64,000 nt of DNA from CBDDFS01 sp965227255 (GCA_965227255.1 CBDDFS010000002.1:992001-1056000); one strand, 5' to 3'. Counted from the first letter of the stretch, positions 44,246 through 54,629 are shown. Numbers and translations are program-made. Notes: generated from the letters alone by a model not told the origin.

Positions 44246-46654
44246 ATGCAAACACTAATAAAAACTATTAAAACTCTTCTCTTTTTAATGCTACCTGTTG
44301 TGAGTATATCTCAAACACAAGTCATAAAAGGAGTGATCAAAGATGCTGATTCAGAAGAATTACTTCCCGGAGTGAATATTATCCTTGACAATTCTGAGCC
44401 ATTTAAAGGTTCTACAACAGATCTGGATGGTGAGTTTCGACTTGAGGAAGTTCCGGTAGGTCGACAAAGTATCACTATAACCTATATAGGATACAAAACC
44501 CAATCAATCCCTAATATTCTTGTTACGGCCGGAAAAGAGGTATACCTGGAGGTAAAGCTGGTTGAATCAGTAGAAGACTTGAAAGAGGTTGTTATTACAG
44601 CCGATTCGGATAAGGATAAGGCCATAAACGAATTAGCCAAGGTAAGTGCCCGAACTTTTTCTCCGGAGGAGGTGAATCGTTTTTCAGGTGGGAGGAATGA
44701 TGTAGCACGTTTGGCGAGTAACTTTGCAGGAGTAAATGCTGCCAATGATTCGAGGAATGACATCATCGTACGTGGAAATTCGCCAACCGGTCTTTTATGG
44801 AGAATTGAAGGAATTCCGGTGGCGAATACAAATCACTTTGCCACGTTAGGAACAACGGGAGGTCCGGTAAGCGCCTTGAATACGAATATGTTAAAGACAA
44901 GTGATTTCATCACGGGTGCCTTTCCAGCAGAATATGGTAATGCGAATGCCGCCGTATTCGACGTGAATTTTAGAAATGGTAATCCGGATAAATATGAGTT
45001 TACAGCCCAGGCTTCCGCATTTAGTGGATTGGAATTTATGGCCGAGGGTCCGCTTAGCAAGAAAAAAGGATCTTCATTCATGATGGCGTACAGATACGGC
45101 ATGGCCAGTCTGGCTGCCACTGGAACAAGCGCCATACCTTATTATCAAGACTTTTCATTCAAGTTCAATTTTGGTCAAACCAAAATTGGTTCATTTCAAT
45201 TATTCGGTCTGGGAGGTTTGAGTCACATCAATTTCTATGGAGATGAAATCGATGAAAATGATCTTTTTGCCAATCCAAATAATGACGCTTTTGTGAATAT
45301 GAACCTCGGACTTTTGGGTTTGAAACATGTCATTAGAATAGACAATACGGCTTACATCAAAACATCCATTGGTACAAGCGTGAACACGAGCAACTATGAT
45401 CAGGATAACATTATCAGGGATGAGAATGGAAATGCTATTGATAAGTATCAGGCAACTGAATTAACAGACCAGGAAAGGAGATATACACTTTCATCCATGT
45501 TGAATAAGAAATTCAGTTCCAGATGGAATATGAGAACAGGAATATTGGTTGAGGTTTACAATCTTGAAAGTCAGGGGAAGGACAGAGATAACAGAGTCGA
45601 CATTCCTGACAACGATGATGATGGAGTTCCCGATTATTTTATTCCGTTCAGAAATGTTGATGAAACAACTCCATTGTATCAGGTTTACGGACAGGCGGAG
45701 TATAAATTCACCGACAACCTCAGTGCTACTGCCGGATTGCATGGTCAATATCTTCAACTGAATGACGATTACAGTGTTGAACCTCGGGCGGCCATCAGCT
45801 GGCAATTCAGACCAAGAAATACACTATCCCTTGCCTATGGATTGCACAGTCAAATGGTTCCACTTCCTATTGTGACTTATCTTGAAGAAACTTCTCCGGG
45901 AGTATTTGAAACTACAAATAACGAGTTGACATTTTATAAGAGTCATCATGTTGTTTTGGGATATGACAAGAGATTGGGCGCCGATTGGAGACTAAAACTT
46001 GAAACATATTACCAGAGCATTTTTGATATGCCTGTTGAGCGATTTTCAAGTAGCTATAATGCGATCAACGAGGGAGGTGATTTTATATATAGCGAAAAAG
46101 GAAGTCTGATCAGTGAAGGAACAGGATCCAACGTTGGTGCTGAGATTACCGTAGAAAAATTCTTCAGCAGAGGATTTTACATGCTCACTACAACTTCCAT
46201 TTTTGACTCAAAATATAAGGGTAGCGATGGCATTGAGCGAAATACATCTTTCAATAACGGCTATGTATTCAACATTCTGGCAGGAAAAGAATTTGCCATT
46301 GGAAAAGAGAAAAGAAATGCCTTGACCTTCGACACGAAATTCACAACATCAGGTGGTCGTCCTTACACACCAATTGATCTTGAGGCTACAAGAGAGAATG
46401 GTGGAAGAACGGTTTATTATGAGGACGAAGCGTTTAGTCTCAGATATGATGAGTACCTGCGTTTGGACCTGAAATTTGGAATTCGTCTGAATTCGAAAAT
46501 AGGTAGAGTATCACATACGTTCTTTGTCGACCTGCAAAACGTGACCAGTCGTGAGAATATCTTTGTAAAAAGATACAATCCGGTCACCGATCAAATCAAC
46601 GACGTCACCCAAACGGGTTTCTTTCCAGATTTTATGTACAGGATACAGTTTTAA
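44246..46654 (+). CDS. TonB-dependent outer-membrane receptor with carboxypeptidase-like N-terminal domain
   Basis: The 802-residue protein has a signal peptide (about residues 1-22), a carboxypeptidase-like regulatory domain (QVIKGVIKDADSEELLPGVNIIL, GEFRLEEVPVGRQSITITYIGYKTQ), a plug (about 110-230; NDVARLASNFAGVNAANDSRNDIIVRGNSPTGLLWRIEGIPV) and a barrel of about 20 strands to YRIQF at the end. The short size and lack of a SusD partner gene suggest a siderophore- or vitamin-type receptor or oligomer importer rather than a SusCD pair; the ligand is unknown. A bidirectional terminator follows. Confidence 0.92.
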   Translation: MQTLIKTIKTLLFLMLPVVSISQTQVIKGVIKDADSEELLPGVNIILDNSEPFKGSTTDLDGEFRLEEVPVGRQSITITYIGYKTQSIPNILVTAGKEVYLEVKLVESVEDLKEVVITADSDKDKAINELAKVSARTFSPEEVNRFSGGRNDVARLASNFAGVNAANDSRNDIIVRGNSPTGLLWRIEGIPVANTNHFATLGTTGGPVSALNTNMLKTSDFITGAFPAEYGNANAAVFDVNFRNGNPDKYEFTAQASAFSGLEFMAEGPLSKKKGSSFMMAYRYGMASLAATGTSAIPYYQDFSFKFNFGQTKIGSFQLFGLGGLSHINFYGDEIDENDLFANPNNDAFVNMNLGLLGLKHVIRIDNTAYIKTSIGTSVNTSNYDQDNIIRDENGNAIDKYQATELTDQERRYTLSSMLNKKFSSRWNMRTGILVEVYNLESQGKDRDNRVDIPDNDDDGVPDYFIPFRNVDETTPLYQVYGQAEYKFTDNLSATAGLHGQYLQLNDDYSVEPRAAISWQFRPRNTLSLAYGLHSQMVPLPIVTYLEETSPGVFETTNNELTFYKSHHVVLGYDKRLGADWRLKLETYYQSIFDMPVERFSSSYNAINEGGDFIYSEKGSLISEGTGSNVGAEITVEKFFSRGFYMLTTTSIFDSKYKGSDGIERNTSFNNGYVFNILAGKEFAIGKEKRNALTFDTKFTTSGGRPYTPIDLEATRENGGRTVYYEDEAFSLRYDEYLRLDLKFGIRLNSKIGRVSHTFFVDLQNVTSRENIFVKRYNPVTDQINDVTQTGFFPDFMYRIQF

Positions 46655-46656
46655 TG

Positions 46657-46676
46657 AAAAGGGCTTCGGCCCTTTT
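46657..46676. terminator. Bidirectional rho-independent terminator
   Basis: An 8-base stem AAAAGGGC/GCCCTTTT around a TTCG loop, immediately after the receptor stop and 3 bases before the stop of the convergent DUF1987 gene. T-rich on both strands. Confidence 0.8.
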
Positions 46677-46678
46677 TC

Positions 46679-47059
46679 TTATTCCAGCTCAATGAATTCG
46701 AAATCGACATTGAGCATTGAACTGAAATCTTCGCCTGACTCTCTCATGCTAAGATCATGTCCATCGTGACACCATTGAACCAAGACTTGCTTTTTTGGGT
46801 CCTTGGCAATTGATTCCAGAATTCTGAAAATCTTCATCAAGTGTTTGGCAGAACTAGAATTGAAATAGTCCATTTCCATTCGGAAAGTTGTCTTAATTGC
46901 CGGTTCTTTGGAATATTCAATAAGCCAATTGATAATTGGATCATAAAATTTTCCCGGATTCTCGAGGTTTGATTTTCCCTTTGTTTCCAACAGACCGCTG
47001 TAAGGTTCTAACGTAACCTCCGGACTTTTCTTATCACCTTTAATCTTTAAACTTTCCAT
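46679..47059 (-). CDS. DUF1987/SiaC-family regulatory phosphoprotein
   Basis: The 126-residue protein matches the SiaC (DUF1987) family in length and order: PEVTLEPYSGLLETKGKSNLENPGKFYDPIINWLIEYSK, FRMEMDYFNSSSAKHLMKIFRILE, VLVQWCHDGHDLSMRESGEDFSSMLNVDFEFIEL. In Pseudomonas SiaC binds and controls a diguanylate cyclase and is switched by a kinase and a phosphatase. The Ser-rich stretch NSSSAK is the likely phospho-site (inference). No kinase, phosphatase or diguanylate cyclase is nearby here. It stands alone between the TonB receptor and the rhodanese gene. Confidence 0.87.
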   Translation of the reverse strand: MESLKIKGDKKSPEVTLEPYSGLLETKGKSNLENPGKFYDPIINWLIEYSKEPAIKTTFRMEMDYFNSSSAKHLMKIFRILESIAKDPKKQVLVQWCHDGHDLSMRESGEDFSSMLNVDFEFIELE

Positions 47060-47271
47060 GGCTATGGTTTAATCGATGAAAATAGAAAATTTCAACTTGG
47101 ATTAAAAATTTGAATTGAATCCGAAAAATAAGTGATTTCATTTTGAAAGTGAAATTTTTTATTTCTAAAGAGACTATTGTTGATTTGAAACCAGCTCCTA
47201 AATCTGACTTCAATTAGTAACACGGGTCACATTGAATACCTGATTTATTTTGAACTTTGAGCGAAAAAAGA

Positions 47272-47571
47272 ATGGGACTGTTAGATTTTTTGGGATTTGG
47301 AAAGAAGAAAGTAAAGATTCAGGACTTTTTAGACCGAGGTGCTGTAGTTGTTGATGTAAGGAGCAAAGCGGAATTTGCTCAGGGTCATGTTGAAGGATCT
47401 GTTAATGTGCCGCTGGATAGTGTCAAACACAAGGTTCAGAAGCTGAAGAATCTGAAGAAACCGTTGATCCTTTGTTGTGCAAGCGGTATGAGAAGCGGAA
47501 GCGCAACTCAGATTTTAAGATCTGAAGGCATTGAGTGCATGAATGGTGGTGGATGGAGAAGTCTTGTGTGA
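47272..47571 (+). CDS. Single-domain rhodanese-like protein
   Basis: The 99-residue product begins at ATG 47272; a TTG at 47257 would add five residues. The rhodanese fold is clear: GAVVVDVRSKAEFAQGHVEGSVNVPLDSV and the active-site loop LCCASGMRSGSATQIL with its catalytic Cys. It lacks a membrane anchor or signal. Such proteins move sulfane sulfur or act as regulators. Its 3' end runs into the intergenic heptamer repeat at 47571. Confidence 0.9.
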   Translation: MGLLDFLGFGKKKVKIQDFLDRGAVVVDVRSKAEFAQGHVEGSVNVPLDSVKHKVQKLKNLKKPLILCCASGMRSGSATQILRSEGIECMNGGGWRSLV

Positions 47572-47631
47572 TCTCCGATCTCCGAATTCTGATCGCCGAT
47601 TTGCGGTATCCGAATTCATATCTCCGAATTG
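47571..47631. repeat. Degenerate heptamer tandem repeat (ATCTCCG-type)
   Basis: ATCTCCG occurs at 47571 and 47578 in tandem, the related ATCGCCG at 47592 and a further ATCTCCG at 47621 with related spacing. It begins at the rhodanese stop and fills most of the 98-base gap to the next gene. Confidence 0.6.
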
Positions 47632-47669
47632 ATTGATGATTTTTTATCTTTATACCATAAGCCATTGAT

Positions 47670-48323
47670 ATGAAGAGATTTATCCTATTAATTATTTCAG
47701 CTTTTTTCATGCAATCTGCTTTTTCGCAGATAATGCAGAAAGGTAATTTTGATATCCGGGCCGGTGTGGGTTTTGGGGTGTACAATTTCAATACGACCGC
47801 CTACGAAGACAATCAGCATAGTGCAGTACCCGGATTATTTAATTTGGGGATAGCTTATCAGATCAGTGACGATTTTTCACTTGGACTTGATTACGAAAGA
47901 AATGGTTTCGTAACCGACGACTCTACAGATAGTAAAGTAGTTTCACAGAATATTGGAGTCACTGCCTCTTATCACTTCATCAATGGTGAAAAGAATGCTT
48001 TAGCGGCTTTTTTAACCGTAGGTACGTCAAATTTGAAGTTTGAAGATTTCGACGACTCAGAAACGGTTACGGCAAGAGGAACTCAGGTACAGGTAGGTCT
48101 TGCATGGAGACATTATTTCAGTGACAACTTTGGTTTTTTCCTCAACACTTCTTTCCCGTATTACTCATATAATGAATTCAAGAATTCAAATGGTGATGTT
48201 TATGAAGACAGTCGGATTGTGACGGGGCCGGGCGGTGTTCCCATTATTGAATCTCGCACCGTCAGTGGAGTAATGACGGGAATAAATCTTAGAATAGGAC
48301 TCGCCTTAAAATTTGGTGGTTGA
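47670..48323 (+). CDS. Predicted outer-membrane beta-barrel protein
   Basis: The 217-residue product has a signal peptide (FILLIISAFFMQSAFSQ). The mature part reads as an eight-stranded OmpA/OmpW-like barrel: GNFDIRAGVGFGVYNF, LFNLGIAYQISDDFSLGLDYERNG, NIGVTASYHFINGEKNALAAFLTVG, VQVGLAWRHYFSDNFGFFLNTSFPYYSY and the end GINLRIGLALKFGG. No specific function visible. It is flanked by heptamer-repeat tracts on both sides. Confidence 0.8.
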   Translation: MKRFILLIISAFFMQSAFSQIMQKGNFDIRAGVGFGVYNFNTTAYEDNQHSAVPGLFNLGIAYQISDDFSLGLDYERNGFVTDDSTDSKVVSQNIGVTASYHFINGEKNALAAFLTVGTSNLKFEDFDDSETVTARGTQVQVGLAWRHYFSDNFGFFLNTSFPYYSYNEFKNSNGDVYEDSRIVTGPGGVPIIESRTVSGVMTGINLRIGLALKFGG

Positions 48324-48343
48324 CTAAATTAAATACTCTCTCT

Positions 48344-48388
48344 AGTCACCAGTCACCGGTCACCAATCACCAGTCACCAACAATCACC
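48344..48388. repeat. Heptamer tandem repeat (RGTCACC-type)
   Basis: Five adjacent units of AGTCACC/GGTCACC/AATCACC type (48344-48378) and a sixth copy after three bases. It lies in the 72-base gap between convergent genes. Confidence 0.75.
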
Positions 48389-48395
48389 AAAAGTA

Positions 48396-49526
48396 CTACC
48401 TGAGTTTCCAGATAGTCAATCGATTACCACTGGAGACCATAACCCTTTTGTTGTCCGGTAGGAAAACAAAACTCCAGAATCCGCCGGCTTCTTTTTCTTT
48501 TATGGCAGTGCTAATTCTCTCCTTACGATTAAAGCTATAAAGGATTTTAGAGGTGTTGAAGTCGTATATGTTGAGAATTGGATTCATCTGACCATCAGTT
48601 GAGATAACACCAAGCATTTTTCCATCCCAACTCATTTTAATATCGGGTTCCATCATTGAAGTCACAAGAAATGCATTCCTCATTGCTTCGTTATTGATTC
48701 CGTCGATTACATTTACATAACCTTGCTTACCGGCAGCTTGTTGACCCATTTTCCTTGTAGGTAAGCAATACATTAAAAGATGTTTGCCGTCTTTGTCGTA
48801 TTTCATTTCATACACGATATCGTATATTTCATTAATGGTCGCCAATTTTTCAAATGATTCGGCGTCATAAATACTGATCATTTCCCTTTCCTTCAAAGCC
48901 AGTTTCTGAGCTTTTTTATCGCTTCGTATGGATGGAACATTGGCCACATCATCTTTGTCAGGAAAATGCGCAACAGCTATCTTGCTTCCATCGGGAGAAA
49001 CAGTAAAGGCATTACTTAATTTTTTGAATTTGAAGCTCTTTACTTTCTTCTTGTCAACAAGCGTATAATAGGTGATCTCATTATCGGCCAGTGTCACAAA
49101 ATATTTTGAGTCTCTGGTTATCTCAGCATATTGAAGATTGTCTTTTTCGTAGAGCATTTCTCCATTTTCAATATCAACCACCATATAATTAGCAGGTTTG
49201 TCTTTGTTCGTATTCCAGTCGGCATAGAACTGTTGTTGAAGAATGAGGTATTTACCATTGGCGCTATATCTCACCCGGGGTCCTGCATAATAACCCTTTA
49301 CGTCTATTTTCTTGATTACTTCTCTTTTTTCATAGTCGTATATGTGAATTGGGAATCCCTGATGGAGTCCTGCGGCTATGGTTTGTTTGTCAGGTGACAT
49401 TGCAATACTTGTGATCAGAGCCATATTGTCGCCCATTTGGAATTTCTCCATGTCCTCGTTGACATCTTGTGCCCTCATACCGTATATCAGAATAAAGGCG
49501 ATAAAAAAAGCTTTAAAGTGTTTCAT
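48396..49526 (-). CDS. Secreted WD40-like beta-propeller protein
   Basis: Start ATG at 49526 (MKHFKAFFIAFILIYGMRAQ signal peptide) is preferred to the TTG two codons upstream. The 376-residue product has seven or so WD40-like blades: ALITSIAMSPDKQTIAAGLHQGFPIHIYDYEKREVI, PRVRYSANGKYLILQQQF, AEITRDSKYFVTLAD, AFTVSPDGSKIAVAHF, YEMKYDKDGKHLLMY and SFVFLPDNKRVMVSSGNRLTIWKLR. The propeller is a binding platform rather than an enzyme. No T9SS tail is present, so it is probably periplasmic or membrane-associated. Start separated by 184 bases from the adhesin gene at 49711. Confidence 0.82.
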   Translation of the reverse strand: MKHFKAFFIAFILIYGMRAQDVNEDMEKFQMGDNMALITSIAMSPDKQTIAAGLHQGFPIHIYDYEKREVIKKIDVKGYYAGPRVRYSANGKYLILQQQFYADWNTNKDKPANYMVVDIENGEMLYEKDNLQYAEITRDSKYFVTLADNEITYYTLVDKKKVKSFKFKKLSNAFTVSPDGSKIAVAHFPDKDDVANVPSIRSDKKAQKLALKEREMISIYDAESFEKLATINEIYDIVYEMKYDKDGKHLLMYCLPTRKMGQQAAGKQGYVNVIDGINNEAMRNAFLVTSMMEPDIKMSWDGKMLGVISTDGQMNPILNIYDFNTSKILYSFNRKERISTAIKEKEAGGFWSFVFLPDNKRVMVSSGNRLTIWKLR

Positions 49527-49710
49527 ATTCAATGGATTGAGTGCTGCTTAAGATAAAATTTTGATCTTAAAAATCAAAAGGATAAAATCAATATGTGATA
49601 TTTTCATTTTCAAACAATGCTTATTACCTTGCTGAATTCATTTTATCGTATTTATTGAGTGTTTTGTCGAATAATTGAAACCGACCTGACATTGATGCGT
49701 AAGTTGGCAT

Positions 49711-52700
49711 ATGAGCTCTAGGTTTACTTTGTTTTTGTTCCTCCTATTGGGACTTTGTTTTCTGCGGTTTGAATCTTCTGCACAACAATGTGATTCAATT
49801 GTTCCTTCATTTATTGCCAACTTGAGCAATGATCCAAATAGACAATATATAAGCCCGCAGGTAAGAAGAGATGGACTATGTTGTGGTTCAACGGGTAATG
49901 TTAAATGCATCGAATTTGTGGTAACACTTCATCCCGATGCGGAAGGGGTGATTTTTGATATTTACAGCGGTGCAGTACCTCCAGGTGCACTTTTCTATCA
50001 AATAAACTGTGGTACACCTCAGGCTGTTGGTCAACCAATATGTTTGAATGGGCAGGGGCCTCATGTGATAACCTTCTGCAAACCCGGTAACAATATTAAT
50101 GAGTATCGGATTTTGTCAGTTGCAGAACCAGTTGTGCCAGACAGCATTGCCGTAAACGACGGATGTTCGAAAGAGCTGGAGTAACAGGTTTTGACATTAG
50201 CACCATTCAATGGACAACAATCACCGATTCTATTGGAAAATATGATCATTACTTAAGCTGCACATCTCAATGTGATACGGTATTGGTCACACCTCAGCCC
50301 GGTTATCCACCTTTTATTGATATAGAAGTATGCGGTTATCCTTTCGGTGGATGTGATTCAATCTATTCCTGTGACACAGTTAGAGTAAATTTCTTCAGTA
50401 CCCTGGGTGTAGATATTTTACCTGAGTTTCCAACAATATGTTTTGGAGATACGAGCATAAGTATACAAGCCATAGCAAGTGGAGGAAGTCCTCCTTATAC
50501 TTATAACTGGAGTCATGGTGATTCTACCGAGTTTACCAATGTAAATACAGGCACTTATATTATTGAACTCGGAGATACGTCAGGTTGTCCCCCGGCTTAT
50601 GATACGGTTACAGTTACTGCTTTCTCGCTTCCCATTGAGGCGAATGCAGGTGGAGACACCTTTAGCTGCGTTGAAGCTATACCCATACCATTGAGCGGGA
50701 GCGTACAATCGGCCTCTGGTGGAACATGGGTTGGTAATGGTATGTTTTCGCCATCATCAGATTCGCTAAACACACTTTATACTCCGGATTCAACGGAAAT
50801 GTCCACAGGACAGGCTTTGCTTATGCTTATTACAACCGGTAATGGGACCTGTCCTGCTGATACAGACTTCATCTCAATTGACCTTTTAAAGTTTAATGCA
50901 ACGATATCCACAAATTCCATTCCAGTGTCATGCAAAGGTGATTCAGATGGCATTGGATTGGTAAATGCCTCCGGCAGCCGGATACCTTATACCTATGAAT
51001 GGGATGCCAATACTGGATCTCAGACAGGGGATTCTGCCATAAATCTGGCGGCCGGGCTTTATAATGTGACAGCTACAGATTCCGCAGGGTGCATCCTCGA
51101 CACGAGTGTTGTTGTCATAGAGGCTGATTCGGTTTTAAGTGTTTCTTTCACAACTACTTCTGAGACATGTTTCGATTCTGCCGATGGTACTGCCCAGTTA
51201 TTTATTTCTGGAGGAATGCCACCTTATACTGTGAACTGGGACACCAGCATATCTGTTTTCACGGATACCACGGCTTTTGAATTATCTTCTGGTTCATATT
51301 CAGTCACTATTACTGACGATTATGGGCTGTGAAATTGATACTGTTTTCATAATCTCCAGGTCCTCTGGCACCATTGACTCTTGCATTAAGTAAGGTCAAT
51401 GTTGGTTGTAAAAATGGGAATGATGGAACCGCTACTGTTGTAGCTTCCGGAGGCACAGCACCGTATTTTTACCTCTGGAGCGATTCTGCAAACCAAACCA
51501 CAGCGACAGCTACCGGAGCTCACTGCAGGCTTATATTTAGTAGAAGTTACGGATACAATGGGCTGCATTGCCAGCGATACAATCAGCTTAAATGAACCGC
51601 CAAGTTCAATTTCTTTTCTCGACACAACAGTTTCACCAAGTTGTTTTGGATTTAATGACGGCACAGCAACTGTTTATCCACAAGGAGGGACCCCACCTTA
51701 TACATTTCTTTGGGATAGTTTGGCCAATAGCCAAACAACTCAAACGGCAACGGGATTAGCCGCTGGAACTTATTCGTGTATTATTTCAGATCAAAATTCG
51801 TGCGTTCTTGCTACACCGGTTATTGTTATAGATCCTGCACCTCTCTTTGCCACTGCTGTTGAAATTGTCAATGTCAGTTGCAAAGGTGGAGCAGACGGGA
51901 GTGCAAGAGTGATAGCCACAGGAGGTACTGGTCCATTTACATATCAGTGGGACTCACTTGCGGGTGGTCAAACAGATTCAATTGCAACGGGATTGTCGGC
52001 AGGTATATATTCGATTTTTGTTTACGATCAAAATGGCTGTTCTTTTATCCCTAACATTGAAATTACTGAACCCGATGATTCACTATCATTAATTGTGGGT
52101 ATGAGTCCGGTGTCCTGTAAAGGAGACAGCAATGGAATTGCATTTGTTGAAATTACAGGTGGAACTAGTCCATACAGTATTCAATGGGACAGCACAGCCA
52201 ATTCTCAAACTACGGATACGGCTTTAGGATTGAAAGCCGGGAATTATGTTGTAACGGTAACGGATTCCAACAACTGTGTTGCAGATTCGGGCATAGAGGT
52301 TTTGGAACCATCACTTCCTCTGGTAACACTGACTTCGTCAGTTTCGGCTTTGTGTTTTCAGGATACGAATGGAATAGCTATTGTTGAACCTTCCGGAGGC
52401 GTTGGCCCTTATCAGATTATTTGGGATGCTGCAGCCGGAAATCAGCAAAATGATTCTGCATTCAATTTGACCACAGGAACATACAATGCGCTTATCACGG
52501 ATGCAAATAATTGCACATTGGATACAAACGTATTTGTGGATCATCCAGCTCCAATAATATCTTCCGGAGGTAAAATCAATGTTACCTGCTTTGGATTTGC
52601 AAATGGAATGGCTTATGTGAATGCATCAGGTGGAAATCCTCCCTATTCTTTCCAATGGGATGCGAACGCAGGAAATCAAACGAATGACACAGCGTTTTTC

Positions 52701-54536
52701 CTTACTGCTGGTTCCTTCAATGTAGTTGTAACGGATAATAACGCCTGTCAGGAAGATACCACTTTTGTCATCACTCAGCCTGATACTTTTCTTATATTAA
52801 CTCCAGGGAAAGTTGACGTGGCTTGTAATGGAGATTCAAACGGACTTGCATTTGTTGGTGTCTCAGGAGGGACTCCGCCATATTCTTATCAATGGGGAGC
52901 AAACGCTGGTTCTCAGACCAGTGATACCGCTTTTAATTTAAAGGCAGGTACTTATATGATTACGGTCACTGATTCTTTCGGATGCACAGACAATTTTGCC
53001 GTTCCAATATTTGAACCTGCATTTGCATTGAGCAGTGCACCCGTGAAAATTGATCTGACCTGTTTTAATTCTGCCGATGGTATGGCCATAGCCAATGCTG
53101 CAGGGGGAAGTCCACCATATAATTATACATGGACGCAGGGAATAATCACTCAAAACTCAGATACAGCAACTGGATTAACGGCAGGTGATGTCGTTCTTGA
53201 AATCACAGATGCCAATGGATGTATAATTGAAGAAGATACTCTTAATCTATCTGAACCTCCAGAAGTTTTTGTGCAGGTTAGTCAATCAGATACCATTTGT
53301 CTCGGCGAAACTGCAACGATCACACTTAACGGATCAGGTGGGAACGGAGGACCGTATTTATATAGACTGTTACCCTTTGATACGATATTGTCCCCCTATG
53401 CCGTATCTCCGGTTGAGACCAGAATATATGGATTCCGGGCTATAGATATTAATGGATGCGAAAGCGCAACTGACATTGTCAATATAGTGGTGAGGGATCT
53501 TCCGAGTGATTCAATGGATGTTGTGTCATCAGGAAATATTTGTCTCGGCGATACAGTGGAGATTACAGCCTTCCATGATGGAATATTTTTTGACTACCAA
53601 TACAATTGGAATACAAATGAGCAGGGGCTTAATTTTTTCTCAACACCAGTCAATTCCAGATATTATACCCTGACTATAACCGACATTTGTGGGGAAGAAA
53701 TTTCAGACTCCGTGTATGTGGAGGTTTATCCACTTCCCGAAATAGAACTGGACGAAATAATTGCAGAAGGTTGTGTACCCCTGAGAGTTCAGTTTCAGAA
53801 TTTGGCAGGTGACGAAGACATTACGGATTTTCTGTGGGATTTTGGAGATGGCAGCACTTCGATCGACCCTTCTCCAGTGCATACATTTTCTGATACCGGA
53901 ACTTATACCATTAACTTATATGCGGAAAATAATAATGGTTGCAGCAGTAGTAACGACTCAAACTCCAATTTTGTGATCGTTCACAGCCTTCCACAAGTGA
54001 GTTTCATATCTAAACCCAATTTAACGGATATGAGGAATCCTGAGGTTCAATTCACTTCCACATCGAGTGACGGGGATCATTACTGGACTTTTGATATAAT
54101 TGGTAAGAGTACTGAGAGAAATCCGACTTATATATTTGCGGATACGGGAATTTATAATGTTGTTCTGGTAGTAGAAAATGTTTTCGGCTGTCTCGATTCC
54201 ATAACAAATCAGGTTGTTGTGAATCCGTATTTTCAGATTGCCATACCGAATGCCTTTACACCCAATCTCGGCGGAAGCAGTGGAGGTAAATATGACCCAA
54301 ATAGCCCTAATAACTATGTATTCTTTCCCGTCACTGAAGGAGTTGAGGAATTTCACATGATGATATTCAACAGATGGGGAGAAATGATTTTTGAAAGTCG
54401 GGACCATGATATAGGATGGGATGGTTATTACAGAGGTCAGCTCGCACAGCAGGAAGTATACGTTTGGAAACTTGAAGTGAAGTGGGAAAATGGGCAAACA
54501 TATGAGGGTGTTGGAGATGTGACACTTTTCAGATGA
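49711..54536 (+). pseudogene. SprB-repeat, PKD, T9SS type B adhesin broken by four frameshifts
   Basis: Signal peptide and a Cys-rich N-domain are read from ATG 49711 (LCFLRFESSAQQC). The frame changes at about 50182 (one base missing), 51325 (one extra), 51358 (one extra) and 51517 (one extra). Correcting these gives one reading frame of about 1607 residues. It contains about 11 SprB-type repeats of 75-80 residues (repeat core VSCKGDSNGIAFVEITGG, then SPYSIQWDSTANSQT, LKAGNYVVTVTDSNNC). Two related Cys-rich modules, then two PKD domains (WDFGDGSTSIDPSPVHTF), and a CHU_C type B domain (IPNAFTPNLGG, NRWGEMIFES, GWDGYYRGQ, YEGVGDVTLFR) follow. In Flavobacterium SprB-like proteins are gliding adhesins exported by the T9SS. 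All four changes restore family-like sequence, so the original gene was intact. Confidence 0.87.
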
Positions 54537-54629
54537 CACTGTTTCCTCAAATGAAAGTTTTCCGGGCCACGGTCCTTTTTCAAATTTCTCATAACTTGGC
54601 AACGTTTGTTGAATATGCCAGTATATGAA

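Noticed and set aside
50163..51332. Own start for the second adhesin fragment (ATG 50163)
   Set aside because: It overlaps the first fragment and the true frame is restored by one base at 50182.
51374..51595. Separate small gene
   Set aside because: It is a slice of a SprB repeat between two frameshifts of the adhesin, not a gene.
54021..54602. 193-codon antisense ORF in the 3' end of the adhesin
   Set aside because: No signal, motif or start context; a shadow of the CHU_C-coding strand.
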